Assembly: GCF_000165425.1 (NCBI RefSeq)
Contig: NW_001799566.1
Coordinates: 124,001 to 188,000 of the forward strand
DNA: 64,000 bases
From: Paramecium tetraurelia
Taxonomy: Eukaryota; Ciliophora; Oligohymenophorea; Peniculida; Parameciidae
Direction: 5' to 3'
Shown: positions 46,511 through 59,100 of the stretch, piece by piece
Position numbering within the stretch: position 1 is the first letter of the stretch
How the letters are laid out: every line of letters begins with the position of its first letter
Position numbers and translations under genes: made by a program
Notes under the pieces: generated by a model
Seen by the model: the letters and a program-made list of their open reading frames with translations, nothing else
Databases searched by the model: none
What the model was told of the DNA's origin: nothing

Positions 46511-47731
46511 TCAATGCCTACTTCTCATATTCTAATGCTTAACATTTTATTTACAATCTGCCTCATACGCTCTGTTCTCTGTCTTTAATAAAAGGCTATA
46601 TTATGTTAAACCCATCATCTATAAAAACGACAGTCTAGGTTGTTATGAGTTCAAGAAGTCAAGTAGAACTGTTTCAGCCTAATTGACCTTATTGTCAATC
46701 ATTGAAATTTTGGCATATTGCAACAGGGATCTTCCAAAATTGATTATATTTAAATTTGGACTTTGTGTTTTATTCTTAAAAACAACTTTGATCCATGCCG
46801 TGGCTTTCTTTTTGAATTTAATGATTAAATATTACATCTGGATATTAGTGATTTATTAACAAATCTATCAAATTAAACATTACTGAATAAGAATTTGGAT
46901 TTACTATCTAAGTTCCATTGATTATCGCATTAATTTCTTTTTTATCAATGTATGTCTTGTTTAGATCTAAGAATTACTTCTGTTTAATCGATTAATTTAT
47001 ATAAATAATAAAGCTCTTTTTTATTCTCTTCTACTGTAGTCAATTCAAAGGCCATGATTGCATCTAAAAGATTCTTAATATTCTATTAACAGAAGGCATC
47101 AAAATCTCCTTTTAACTTCTTAATTTCCCCTTCCAAATTGAGTTCAGATAAAATTACTTAATTATTCAAACACATTCCTTTAAATTAGTAAATACATATA
47201 CCTGCCAAACTCCCCTTTGCTCCCGAATCCTGTGCAGATACCAACAATTTCTAGGAATTTTCATAATTCTTATTTAGCAATTCTAAAGTCTAAAGGTATT
47301 CACAATTTTTACTCCTGCATATGTGTAAAATTCCTTCTAAAATCCAAGTGGGATAATATCATCAACTTTCTCTTATAAAAATGACAGCATTGCTTGGCCT
47401 CGCTTTGGATCATATTCGATATAAGATCTAAACAACTCTTTTAAGGATTCTGAATTATCCTCGTTATAAATAGAATTCATTGACAAATAAGTAAAAAATT
47501 GTTCCTCTTAGATGGATATTAAATCTTTATAATTTTTGGTTTGCTTGTATAATTGGACAAATAAATCCAAAACTTCTTGGGATGCATTTGGGTCCTGTAA
47601 GTTTTCTACTTATTATTTCAATTAAAATAAATATTCTTGAGCTTGAGCATATTCATTCTAAAATAAGGCTTAAATGGCTGATGAATAAACAGGTAGTTAC
47701 TGCAATTCTTATTTATTATAAAAGAGTACAT
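46511..47731 (-). CDS. Alpha-solenoid (TPR-like) protein
   Basis: Introns of 23, 23, 24, 22 and 28 nt leave 1101 bases, exactly 366 residues, with TGA 46511-46513. The chain is all-helical, with pairs such as EYAQAQEYLFQLKQQVENLQ, EVLDLFVQLYKQTKNYKDLI, ELNLEGEIKKLKGDFDAFCQ, FNLIDLLINHQYPD and NFGRSLLQYAKISMIDNKVN, the last close to a TPR unit. No enzyme motif and no membrane segment. An in-frame upstream ATG at 47840-47842 would add 37 residues (MIYLGYFNQQ...); the shorter start was used because the extra stretch is AT-only sequence. Probably a scaffold, for example in transport or axoneme assembly; no orthologue is recognised. Confidence 0.75.
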
Positions 47732-48705
47732 GAATTTATTCCAATCTTGTATGAAATTCTTAGAATCGATTTAAGCATAAATTATTTTAGTATAATTTAT
47801 TTTTTAAATTATTTACTAATTAAAATATCCCAAATATATCATAAGTAAAATATATGATCGATATCTTTATTTTAACAAATCAAGCATGAAAAATCATCAA
47901 TGCATAATTGTAAAGGAATAATTATCATCAATTTAATATATTAAAATACTTATAGCCAATTAATAATTTATTAAATCTTATATAGTTATCGTTAAATTTT
48001 TATTTATCAACAGATCAAACTTTTGAAATTTTGACAATAATTATTTTGATTTTTGTATTATTTGGTCTCATTCATTGGTTATTGTCAAGATTTGATGGGT
48101 GTTTTCAAAAAAAAGATTTTTGATTTAAAAAAAATAGGAATATTAATGATTAATATTAATGTAAAGAAGCATGATGAAGAAGTTTATAAGTGAGGGAAAG
48201 ATTTTTAAGAGTTAGAATGTATATTTTGTTATTAGATATTCTTGATAAAGTTTATTTGATTTATTTTGTTCGAGCTATAGTTAGGACTAATATTATGAGT
48301 TTAATAGGTATTGTATGTAAACAGAATGATAAGAATATAAATGAAATAATCATATTGGCTTTGAATCTGACAATTGTTGCTTTTCTTTACTACAATTTCT
48401 TCTTATAACAATTGGATTTTTTATTAGAAGAAAGTTTTGCTCCAAACCTAAGCAATCTGATTATATCAATTGTTCTATTTATTCTATATCGTCTCTTTTT
48501 CTTGGTTTCGCTTTTCTTATAGAGCAGCCCATCTATTAAATTGGATAAGAGTTGAAATGAATTATTAAAAATATTAATAAATATCCATAATTTGGAGAGA
48601 TTTGAAATTGAAAACAAATTGAGGGAATTTTTGAATTCTGAGGATTACGTAATTTGTTATTTTTGTCAATCATTTGCAATAATATAAATATAACTTTAAT
48701 TATAA
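47732..48705. other. AT-rich gap
   Basis: Apart from the small frame at 48350-48532, this stretch shows only short frames on both strands. No RNA gene was recognised. Confidence 0.5.
48350..48532 (-). CDS. Possible small myristoylated protein
   Basis: A 60-residue frame, TGA 48350-48352. It starts MGCSIRKAKPRKRDDIEQIE, which carries an N-myristoylation (Gly2) and palmitoylation (Cys3) signal followed by basic residues, the pattern of small membrane-attached signalling proteins. It lies alone in the 970-base gap between the solenoid and channel genes. Short length and AT-rich surroundings keep it tentative; exons may be missed. Confidence 0.4.
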
Positions 48706-51305
48706 ATGAATGAAGATCAAATTAATTTAGAATAACAGATCTTTGGTCCTTAAATTACCCAAATTCCTGATTTAACTCAATATTAGAAACAACATTTGGA
48801 GTCATAAGAATCAATGCGATCAATTGAAAGTCCTCATATTTAAACTAATCGTTTTTTTGTAAGTAAGTAGAGGTTATAGAAACTAACAAGAATAATCAAT
48901 ACACCCTCGAATAATTAGATAAAGTCAGAGTAAAAGATACCTCATAAATTAGATGAAAATGAGGCTTTTACAAGACTTGTAAGAAAAAATCGATTAATAT
49001 AAAAATTCAAATAAAATTTGTTTTTGAATTCATATATACTTTCTAATGCTTTGAAGACAAAAATCTTATCGTAAGAAAAATATATTTAACCTCAAATATT
49101 TAGATTCTTGTAGAGTATTTATTATGATATAAATAGATAGAATATGGCTCATCTAAATTAAAGCCAGCAATTCTACTGCCCCAAAGCCCTTTCTTGTATT
49201 TGTGGGATTTAATAACCTTATTGGCAAGTATCCTGGCTCTATGGATTTGTCCATTTTTATTAAGTTTTTCATTCGATGAATACTCATTTCCAAAAATAAT
49301 AATAGGACTCATTGCTCATTTGATAATCGATAACATCCTAGCCGTAAATCGAGCATACATTGAGTAAGGAGAAGTGATAGTGGATCGAAAGTAAATTATT
49401 TTGTAATACATGAACAACTAAGCAGTTTTAGAGATTGTGTCGTTGATGTTATGGATTGGTATTTATCCAAACATCCTCAAGGAGTTCAATTCATCCAAAT
49501 AAATATTGCTGATCCTGCAAAACATCATAGTACTTATAAAATTAAAGAGAACCAATACTAAAATGGAGAACATCTATCTAAAACATACATTAAGTAATGC
49601 AGCCGATTTATTAACTCTAATTTTATCGATCTATTTCTTTGCCCATTTTATGGCCTGTCTCTTTCATTACGTAGGAGTTATTACTGAGGAAAATGCACAC
49701 ACTTGGCTAATTTAAAGATAGATAAGACACGAGTAGGTGTGGATCAGATACAATACATCATTTTATTGGGCAACTATGACGATTACAACTGTTGGGTATG
49801 GAGATATTACTCCTGAAAATTAAGGGGAGATGCTGTTTGTTAATTTAATGATGTTACTTTCTAGTTTTTTATTTGCTTACTCTATGAATTCAATAGGGAT
49901 TATACTAAGAAATCTATATGAGCAAAATAAGAATTAAAAGTAAGTATTTAATTCTATACAAAATTAGACGGTCAATTTTGCAATTGGATAATTACATGAA
50001 TCATAATTAGGTAGATCTTTCCTTACAGATTAGAATTAGAAATTATTTGAAACATAAAATGACTAATATGAATTACGAAAAGATTGAATTTATAAATAAA
50101 ACGATTTCTGAATTACCAAAAGGCCTAAGATTTGAATTGAACTAAAATATATCTGAAAAAATACTGAAATCTATTAAATTATTTTCAGATCAATTTAGTA
50201 AAATAACTCAACAAGCATTGACATAGAAAATGAATCGATTACTATTTCAGCCTGAGGAATATGTATATCATTAATATGAAATTGATGATTAATCCTTGTA
50301 ATATATTTAATTATTGAGAGATATTTCGTAAAGGAAGGAATTATTGATATTTGTGAAGAATAAAGCCAATAAGTTATATAAACATTGACAAAAGGACAGA
50401 CTTTTGGAGAATACTAATTCTTTACAGGATTTCCAACTAAAACTTGTGCTTTCAGTAGAACATAAAGTGAAGTTGTTTAAATTCATAGATCTAACTTTCT
50501 AAAATTAATAAAAGATGATAAAAAAGACCTGGAAAGATTTAATCATATCAAGGATAAGATTCTATTATATTCAAATTATAACTCTATATTACTCAATTGT
50601 AATCAATGTAATAGGAGCACACATCTCAATATCAATTGTCCATTACTAACCTATCAACCTGATCTTGAGGGTATGATAAAGAAAAATTCTATCAAGAAGG
50701 ACCCTTAAAAGAGAATGGGATATATTCGAAAAGGTGATAAAATAAATACAAGAAGAATGTTAACTACAATTCAGGATTCTCTTAATAAGTTTTAATCAGA
50801 ATGCTAAATCAACTCAGAGGATGAATAATCTAGATATATGTCTCCTGATTATAACAGTCGTATCAATTATAGAAAAAAGTCAATTAAGAAACCTCATTAA
50901 ATGATATCAATATCAAATACAGTTATATCTGAAAAAGATATGCTCCCATCAGATAAACTCATTTAAATTTTGCCATCTAGAGAGAATTTTGAAAAAAGGA
51001 AAACTACACCTTCCAAGTTTCTGATATAAGGCGAAGAGTCTATATATAAGGAATAAAACAAGGATATGCTTTAAGATTTTGAAACCAAGCTACAATTCCA
51101 TCATATCAATATAGATTAGATCAAAATTTATTAAGATTATATGCCGCATAATAATTTTCATAATGTACTCAAAGGTCTTGAATTAATAAGTAGTACCAAA
51201 TATTATAAAAATAAATACAAAGAAACTGGAAAATATACTTTTAATCATTTAGTTAAACAAAAATCTTTACATCTCAGGAAATGGTATGAACATAAATTAA
51301 AATGA
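48706..51305 (+). CDS. Cyclic-nucleotide-gated-type potassium channel
   Basis: About 830 residues with several short introns; TGA 51303-51305. A long polar N-terminus (MNEDQINLEQQIFGPQITQI) is followed by six membrane segments: IIIGLIAHLIIDNILAVN (S2/S3 area), LLILQNIIVLIKLKRTNTKM (S4-like, with few basic residues), and LLTLILSIYFFAHFMACLFH (S5). The pore reads SFYWATMTITTVGYGDITPE with the K+ selectivity filter TVGYGD, then S6 (FVNLMMLLSSFLFAYSMNSI). After a C-linker (YRLELEIIQNI) comes a degenerate cNMP-binding domain (EEQSQQVIQTLTKGQTFGEY; FFTGFPTKTCAFSRTQS). The C-terminal 250 residues are polar. Paramecium has hundreds of such channels controlling ciliary beat; the physiological role of this one is unknown. 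Confidence 0.9.
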
Positions 51306-51856
51306 TTATCTTTTTTATGTATATATTTAAGAAATACAATTCTTAATAATAATATACAAATAATTGTCTTTAGACTCAAAATCAATCCATCTATTTCCGA
51401 TTGGCAAGTGATTAATTAAATAAGTCCCTAAAGCTTTGACATCATTTATTTAATTTTAGGTGAGGTTTTTCAGGTTCTAATCATAAAATTAGTGAGTTGA
51501 TTGTTTTAATTTTTATACAGGGTACAAGAAAATAATTATGAAAATCATAAAGATACCCTTAAAATAAAAAAAGGTAGCTTTGAAATCAAATAAAAAGATT
51601 GGAACTTTTAGAGCATATTAAATTTGATTTGAAGATAACATATAATTAAATCCTTGTATTAATTAATAGATTTTTTCTATCAAGAACATTATATAAATAA
51701 ACTTAAAAATAGAAATTTATACTTTTAAATAAAATATTTAGTAAATTAGATCCTAAAAGGATAATACTTCACCCATAACATTGGAGATTCCCATCACGAT
51801 TTGAAACCATAATACTAATATTTAAGTCAATAATTAAAATATTCTTGTTGATAATT
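51306..51856. other. AT-rich intergenic region
   Basis: 551 bases; a 29-codon frame starting MKIIKIPLKQKK (about 51538) is the only notable one and is too short to support. Confidence 0.5.
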
Positions 51857-52395
51857 ATGATGTAGCTGGACTGTGTAATTTTTGAAGTTCTGAATAAATT
51901 GTATCTCACAGTCAAAACTTTCCAATTTTAGTTCTTGTTATTATCGTGTCCCAGAGTTTATTCTATATTTAACTCAATATGAAGTTCAGTAGATATCTGT
52001 GCATTAGGTTGCATAAGAAGGAATTAATAATAAAAGAGCCACTTTTAAAGGGAAAAATGAAGTAGTTCAATTATTAGTACTATAATGATGATCTTTAGTT
52101 TTGTTTAAACAACGTGGATTTTTTGAAAAAGTTTCTTTTTCTAAATAAAGGCTATTTTAAGGAGATTTCTAAATATACAAGATAAGTTTCAAAAAGAAAT
52201 TTAGTTGAATTTATGATTTAGATTTACTAAAGCGAGAATAGTAAGATTTATGTTCAATATTTCAGCATAACTTAGAATAGAGTAGAAATGTGCTTATGCA
52301 TCGATTATTCAAAGATGTGGTAAATGGAATATATTTACAATAAAATATTTTACTAATGTATTTAATGTAAATCACTTATCTTAAGCTTCTCTTGA
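51857..52395 (+). CDS. Small unknown protein
   Basis: With one 29-nt intron (GTTTATTC...ATGAAG) the frame gives exactly 169 residues and TGA 52393-52395. Begins MMQLDCVIFEVLNKLYLTVK; later LNNVDFLKKFLFLNKGYFKE and IYVQYFSITQNRVEMCLCID. No signal peptide, membrane helix or domain is recognised. It would overlap the last 24 bases of the convergent eIF5A gene. The in-phase intron supports it, but the C-terminal end may be wrong. Confidence 0.45.
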
Positions 52396-52905
52396 GCCTA
52401 CAATCTTCTCTTCTCCCATAGCTGAAAGGACAGAAATCAACAAATCCCTGGATATAATATGAATATTTACTTGCCAGCATCAAACATTTCTCTAATTTCT
52501 TTGACCAAATTGAAATCATCTTCAGTTTCAGGTAATTTAAGATCTTCCTTTGTTGATCCATCTTCATTCATAAGAATGACAAAGCCATCCCCTTGGATAT
52601 CCATCAAAGTGTATTCTTTTTTAGTGACAAATGGAACATCAATATTGTGAGATGTTGGGGCTGAATCTTCATAAGTCTTATTTGTGAAGATATCCTTTCC
52701 AACAATGGATGCCTAAACATGTGAATGATAAAATTACTTTAGCATGACCATGCTTTCCTGCTTTGGATGTTGAAACATCGGTAATCTTGCAAGGATGTCC
52801 CTTGAGCATGACGTATCCTCCCTTCTTTAATGATCCTGCACTTTCTGTGTAGGTGTGAGATGATCCAGCATTTCCTTGTTCGAATTGATTCTCGTCGTCA
52901 GACAT
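52372..52905 (-). CDS. EIF5A: Translation elongation/initiation factor eIF5A
   Basis: Introns of 25 and 23 nt leave 486 bases, exactly 161 residues plus TGA 52372-52374. The N-terminal domain has SAGSLKKGGYVMLKGHPCKI and the hypusine loop STSKAGKHGHAK with the modified lysine at about residue 51. The C-terminal OB domain has KDIFTNKTYEDSAPTSHNID, ITLMDIQGDGFVILM-type sequence (here YTLMDIQGDGFVILMNEDG) and the helix DLLISVLSAMGEEKIVG. eIF5A binds the ribosome E site and relieves stalling, for example at proline runs, and helps termination. Hypusination by deoxyhypusine synthase is expected from the intact loop. The gene is short and strongly conserved. Confidence 0.97.
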
Positions 52906-53026
52906 TTAATTATTTAAAATTTTAATTTAAATCCGGGATTTGGGAATATTATATATTGCACAATATCAGAATAAAAATTCTTTTAAATAATTCAGAATAA
53001 GTTGATCCAAAATTAACTACTTACAC

Positions 53027-53738
53027 TCATTTAGCTTAGCGTTATTTTAATCGATTCATTAAAAGTTCTTTCCAACAATCAAATTCTAAATTTTCTATGT
53101 GAAACACTTCTCCATTGCATCTAGACTCTTTATAACATGTGTATGGATATTTCCAATCTAAATTATTCGTCGTCATGATATCCAATTGTGTTCTAATATT
53201 TAGCTTATTTGTACTTGTATTCAGTTATCGATATTTGATCTGATTGTATATAATTTGAACTCTTTTAATTAATTAGATCAATCCATTAATTCCGCTTATT
53301 GTGTTACAACAAAGATCTATACGAAGTTTATTAGGATTGTTAATGTATAACTGATTACTATTGCTTCATTAAGTATGATTACTATTCAGTTTTTCTAATG
53401 GTAAAGTCAGCAGGAGTATGTAAAGAAGTGCTAGGTGTTTTTTTCATGTGTTTTTTTATATAGTTCTTAGCAGATTTATGAGCCAATTCATTGAATACAT
53501 TTTTCAATGAAACATTTTATGCCATCATCACAGTTGTATTCTCATATGAAGATTTCAATTTATTATCGCTTATCATATTCTTCACATCCTTTTTAGACTT
53601 TGGACAATAAAATTTCTTTTGTTATGTGTCACATCTCTCATGTGTGTAACTGATTGTTTATTTGTTAAATGAAGATGTTCTCTTTTTATCAATTCCTTTA
53701 TTCATTTCTGCTAACTATTATCTAATATTATTATTCAT
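53027..53738 (-). CDS. Unknown protein with Cys-containing C-terminus
   Basis: One very short intron (19 nt, GTAATCATACTTAATGAAG) leaves 693 bases, exactly 230 residues, TGA 53027-53029. N-terminal half is Lys/Gln/Ser-rich (MNNNIRQQLAEMNKGIDKKR). The C-terminal half is better ordered: NNPNKLRIDLCCNTISGING, IQLIKRVQIIYNQIKYRQL and NLDWKYPYTCYKESRCNGEV, then FDCWKELLMNRLKQ. The spaced Cys (CCN, CYK, RCN, DCW) may bind metal or form disulphides, by inference. No family is recognised; the exact phase makes the gene model sound. Confidence 0.68.
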
Positions 53739-54499
53739 TTTAAATATTCAATAAATATACACAAAAAACAAAGAAATTTATTTATCTATAACCATGCACA
53801 ATCCTGAACATTTATGTACATCAAATCATTTACTATTTTATAGACTTTCCAAATTTAAAGCCTATCTTGAATCTTAATAATTTAATTTTTAAATATTCAC
53901 CTCTCTATTCTTGACATCAAGGGTCCAAAATTCATTCGGTGTTTTTTGATTAATTTTTGTATTAACCTAAAAAGTGTTCTATTTCAATAATTTATCCAGT
54001 ATTATCTTAATTTTATTAAAATTAAGATAAATGAAAGGATTAAAATTCTAAAGTAGAACTCAAATTTATATAATCTCGTTATCCGTAAAATTTAGAAATA
54101 CAGGGGTAAAATTGATTAAATTTGGTATTATTTTGAAAGGCGTTGAATTTCAATCAATAATCTACTCAAACTTAATTATTTAAGATAATTTATGAATTTA
54201 ATTGCAAATAATTTTGAAATAATCAGCTAGTTTTCTTAAAAATACAGTAATAACTGTGAGCTTAGTTAGTTATTTTATAATCAATTCATAATTCATTTTT
54301 ATACTCTTGCCCTATTTTACTTTAGTAATACTTAACGATTAGCTATTACTATAGTTGATAATTTATCTGGAATCAATAATTCTAGGCTTAAGTAATAAAT
54401 ATTATTATAAACTGACTTTAATGCAGTTTGAAAATAAGTTGTTTTACTATATGATTCTATATGAAATAGGAAACATCAATTGAACTCCTTTTACTCTAA
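53739..54499. other. AT-rich gap
   Basis: 761 bases with no supported gene; short frames only. Confidence 0.5.
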
Positions 54500-54825
54500 T
54501 CACCAAGCAGGACTAAAGGGTGATTCTTCAAGTACATATTTCATACTTGTCACTCCTGGAGTGCCCATCATTCTCGATATTTCCATTTCATGGTTTAGTA
54601 GCATAACATCCATCGGTGCTGTTTCGTATAACGGCTTGGTTAATTGTGCAAATAATGAATATTCTTATAGTTCTGGGGTATATTCATTATTCAATTATAT
54701 TAATTCATCGCTCTACTCTAGTCTTAATTATGGCCAACCATACCAAATTTATTCTTTCCTCTAAGAGATGTTTGACCTTGGGTACTAAATATTGTTAAAA
54801 TCAGAATCAAGACGACCAACTTCAT
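54500..54825 (-). CDS. Small secreted protein
   Basis: One 26-nt intron leaves exactly 99 residues, TGA 54500-54502. It starts with a clear signal peptide (MKLVVLILILTIFSTQGQ), then an acidic mature chain of about 80 residues (EQSDELIQLNNEYTPELQEY; ETAPMDVMLLNHEMEISRMM). No cysteines, repeats or known domain. Size and secretion signal could suit a trichocyst or surface accessory protein, which is inference only. It lies alone between two long AT-rich gaps. Confidence 0.65.
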
Positions 54826-56141
54826 GCTAATTTAATTAATAACTAATATAAATCCGTTTTTTTTATTCATTATTCAATTCAATCAATCAGCCCTTATTAG
54901 TGCAACCATGAGTATTTATTTTACATGAATAATGCTAATTTCGATTCAAATTAATATTCAAACTTGAAGATAAATTGTATATTTATTTGAATCAATCAAT
55001 ACCCTATTTAAGAAGTGTGTGTTTACATTATTTATTTAATAGAATAGTATTTATTACTAAATTGATACTTACTATTAATGCCAAATATAGAAGAAAACCT
55101 TAAATATTTGCTCACTTTTTGATATCAATCGAAAATTGTGAATTAAAAGATACACATTCCCAAAATTATTATATTTTAATTGCTACTAAAATCATGTAAT
55201 TGTTCTATAAAAAAATCTAATTATCAATAATTTTATCATAAATGGTTACTTCGAACTGATTTGTCTTGAATTAATAGTTTAATCAAATTCTAATCTTAAT
55301 TAAAGCATTTTTATTACATGGATACTCGATTTGTTTTGATTTTCAGCATTTTTTGTTTAGATTTAGATACAATAAAAATAATAATCTTTGCATTCTAAAG
55401 GATTTCTGTTTTCAATGAGCAAATACTTTAAAATAATCTTCAATCAATAAACTTTCCCATTTGTAGGCAATATATTCATATTTGTATTAATTATATGGAT
55501 GAAATGTTAGTAAAAAAACATAAAGAATTATATAATATATCTAGATAGAATAAAATTAAATATATTTATATATAAAACTAAAAAAAATAGATGTAGGTTT
55601 TATGTTTCTCAATTCAAACCATAAAAATTTATCATTTTTATCATTTGATAAAATAGTTTCATCAAAAGCGAAATAAATATTATTAGTTAGAAAAAGTAAA
55701 GTAAACTAATCTGAAATAATTTATCTCATTATAATATTATCAAAATATGATTAGAATTATAGATAAGAGAATTTCTTGATAGAAAGGTGAAAAATGTCAT
55801 AAAATAATTGTATATGAATGGAAGATATTGAATATTATCTAAAAAAGTGAACTAGAAATATTATATAATTTTGCTTAATAAGTTATTACAAATGCTTAGA
55901 GTAATTTAAAGACAGAGTAAAATGTTAAAAAAGACAATTACCCATTATTTTAGAATTTCTATAAATTCTACTATTAGTACTTTTATAATATTATTAACAA
56001 AATAACTTTAATCAAAAACTAGGAATCATTATTGATTCATTTGATGATATATTTATTATTAATCCAATTTATAACTAAAGATAGATATAATTATCACTTA
56101 ATAAAATTTCATTAATCAATTCTAAATTCCAAGCTTTTCGG
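54826..56141. other. Longest gene-free stretch of the window
   Basis: 1.3 kb, strongly A/T-rich. The longest code-6 frame (55504-55779, 91 residues) is Lys/Ile/Tyr/Gln-only, as expected from random AT sequence. No tRNA, repeat or conserved protein fragment was recognised. Confidence 0.5.
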
Positions 56142-59100
56142 TCAAAACTAAAATTAAATATTATAATTACTTTTTTTTCTCAATCTAGTTGGTACCTTTT
56201 TTTCCTCTAATGTTTTTCTAAATCGCCAATCTAATTAATTTTTATCATTGCTCACATCTAAGTACAATATTAATGATTCAAAAGTTTATTCATTTGATTA
56301 TTGGAAAAAGAGTTAATATTCTTTCAAGACTTTCGATGACTCCAGATAATTAGATTTCGATTTATTTCTTAAAGGAGTGTCCATCACTATGGATTCTGCC
56401 TTTGGTGAATGGCTTTATGGTTCTTAACCAACAATTTGTTCTGCTTCAACAATCTATTTAATTTCTTTGATATCAAGTTTTCCTTTTTATTATTTTATAT
56501 TCATAGCAACTTTATTAAATATAGTGCTTCCTTTTATTGAAATTCTATGCAAAGCCTATAGGAATTCATCGTAATTCATCCCTAGTGGTATTCCATCAAT
56601 TACCTCTTTGGATTTAGTTAAATATCTAAATAGTTAAAGAACATCATCTTTAGATACGATTTCAGGACATAAATTAAATCTATCTGTGAACCAAGCAAAG
56701 GTTTTGAAACTAATTTATTCTCTTGAAGATGGTTAACCAATCGGTAGAAAGGTTTCTTTAATTAAAAATTGGAATAGAGAATTTAATCCGAATTAATATT
56801 TTTCAATTATTTTCTGATATGATATTGATTTGAATTTGTTTTCTATATCTTTTTCTAATGTCTTTTACTCTTAGATTCTTGATTGATTCTGAGTTAATAT
56901 TTTTGATCTTGCTTATTATAGTAGTTATTATTATTTTTTTTATTGATCCTATTTTTCTTTTTCTGATTATTATTACTTATTCTACCCCTAAGATATTATT
57001 TCTTTTAATTTTTTAATTTATTTTTAATTGAACTCTTAAAAATTGTGTTTTTTCAATTTAATTTCTTTTTCCTATTTATCTTTTTCCTCCAAAATTCTCT
57101 TTAATTGATCTTCTTTTTCTTTATCATTTTTTTCTTTGATCTAATCATATAATAAATTTATTACTTTTAATTTTTATTCAGTTAAGTAACTCATGCGTTT
57201 ATCTAACTATTCTTTCTTCAAATGATTTTCAGTTTTGTTTTTTTCTAATCTTTCTTTTTCAATTTATAGGTGTAAAAGCTTTTGTTTTTCCTTTTCTTCC
57301 TTCAATTTATCTTTAATTTCTTTTTCTCTTTGCTTTCTCAGCTATTCTCTCTTTTACTCTTATTATTCCTAATCTAATAATAATTATTTTTTATCCTCTT
57401 TAACCTTATTAATAATTTCATTTTATCTTGTTGCCTACTATTTATTATGCTCAATAGCAAACAGCATATCATCAAGTAAATTAGCGACATTTTCAGCAAT
57501 GAATTTATCTTTGAGATTGCATTTAGCAATGGCCAATTTCATATTCAATGACCACTCCCTTTTAGGTTCTATTTCAAGGACTTTTTTTTTTTGTAAACTT
57601 GTATTCACTTCCTTTGACTTCTTATGCTTAATTTTGAATTCTTCATCTGCAGGTTCCTATTGCAATTTAGATTATATGTAACCAAAGGCATCAGGTTTGG
57701 CCTTAAAAACCATTACTCTCTTGGATATTGGTTCAATAATATTAACTCTTTTTAAATTTAAAATTGAATTTACCCCAATGCATTTATCAACAAATCATTA
57801 AGAATTTAATAAGGTATTTGGACATTATCATCTAGAAAAGGGATTTCATATGAAAATTGAATTTCAAAAGTAGTAACCTTCTTATATCCTTAAGGCAATT
57901 CATAATTTGGATCTATGAGCAATTATTGATTAAATTCTTTGATTATCTAATTAAATAAGAATACGTACATCATTCTCCATAAAGTATTAAGATTCTGGAT
58001 CATCAAATAAGGCTGTATTCTATCCTTTAGCCGCTGTTACATTTCTTAAATGATTGATAAATTTGATTAAACATTAATACGCTTGAGTATCTGCTAATTT
58101 ATTCTTGGATAGAACGATGGATAATTAAATTACAAATTAATTAAACCCTATCTAATCAAATTCTTTAAATTCCGTTTTGTTATGAAGAATTTGAGTTCCT
58201 ACTTACCTTGCTAATGCCTAAACATTTTCAATCGATAAAGCAATTTCATAATCATGAACAAACTTACTTATTTCTGCAATGTTTATGCTTTCAGTCCTCT
58301 AAAGATATTTATCAAAAGAGTTAGGTTATTTCATTCCTTATAGACAAGTGTTAGCATATTTTGTAAAAATATATCTAAAGACTTTACTATATTTTCTTAA
58401 AATCTATTCAACCATCAATTTTTCTATTTCCTCTTCTAAATTTAAATCTAGCAAATCAAATGTTACTAACCCATGTTTCTTCTCTTTAGCTAACTCAGTT
58501 TATCTGCTACCATCAGGAAATAATAATTTCACAGCTACATCTTTTTGATTCAAAGATGCTATTCCTTATTCAATCTATCTTTTCTCTAATTATTTCCTTA
58601 ATTTCTCTTTTTTCTATTTCAATTATTCCTCTTAAGTAAATTTTGACAATTCTTTTTCCATCTATTTATCTTAAAATTGCTTTTTTATAGTTGAAATATC
58701 ATTTATAACTTTAGGATCAGTTTCTTTAGGCATTCTCAATCTCGCCAAATGATATTGTTCCTCCTTAGTGAGTTTGATTTTTGAGAATTTCTTTAAATTA
58801 CCTTAAACTTATTGAACTTCTTTAACAGACGAATCTGAATAGGCTTATTTATTAGTTTAGGCCTCTTGATATTCAAATTCTACTTATTGCATTATTTCAT
58901 TTAAATCACCAAGTAACTAAAGAAGTACTTACAATCCTTTATTTTATTTGGAGATTAACTTAAATTATAAATTAGTATGGCCTGCCATTGTTTTTATGAC
59001 TTAATTAAAGTTTTCATTATGAATTTGTATTATACTTTTTAAAACTTCAATTATTTATGCTTTTCTTTATTTATCCACAATTTATTGGTTTGGCTTCTTT

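Noticed and set aside
46387-46886. Plus-strand hydrophobic frame after the septin gene
   Set aside because: It has no ATG, while the minus strand in the same place completes the solenoid gene with in-phase introns, so the plus frame is a shadow.
48190-48408. Plus-strand hydrophobic 72-residue frame
   Set aside because: Its sequence looks like AT-rich noise, and it overlaps a better minus-strand candidate starting MGCSIRK.
55504-55779. 91-codon frame starting MLVKKHKELYN
   Set aside because: Composition is only what random AT-rich sequence gives (Lys, Ile, Tyr, Gln), with no motif or intron support.
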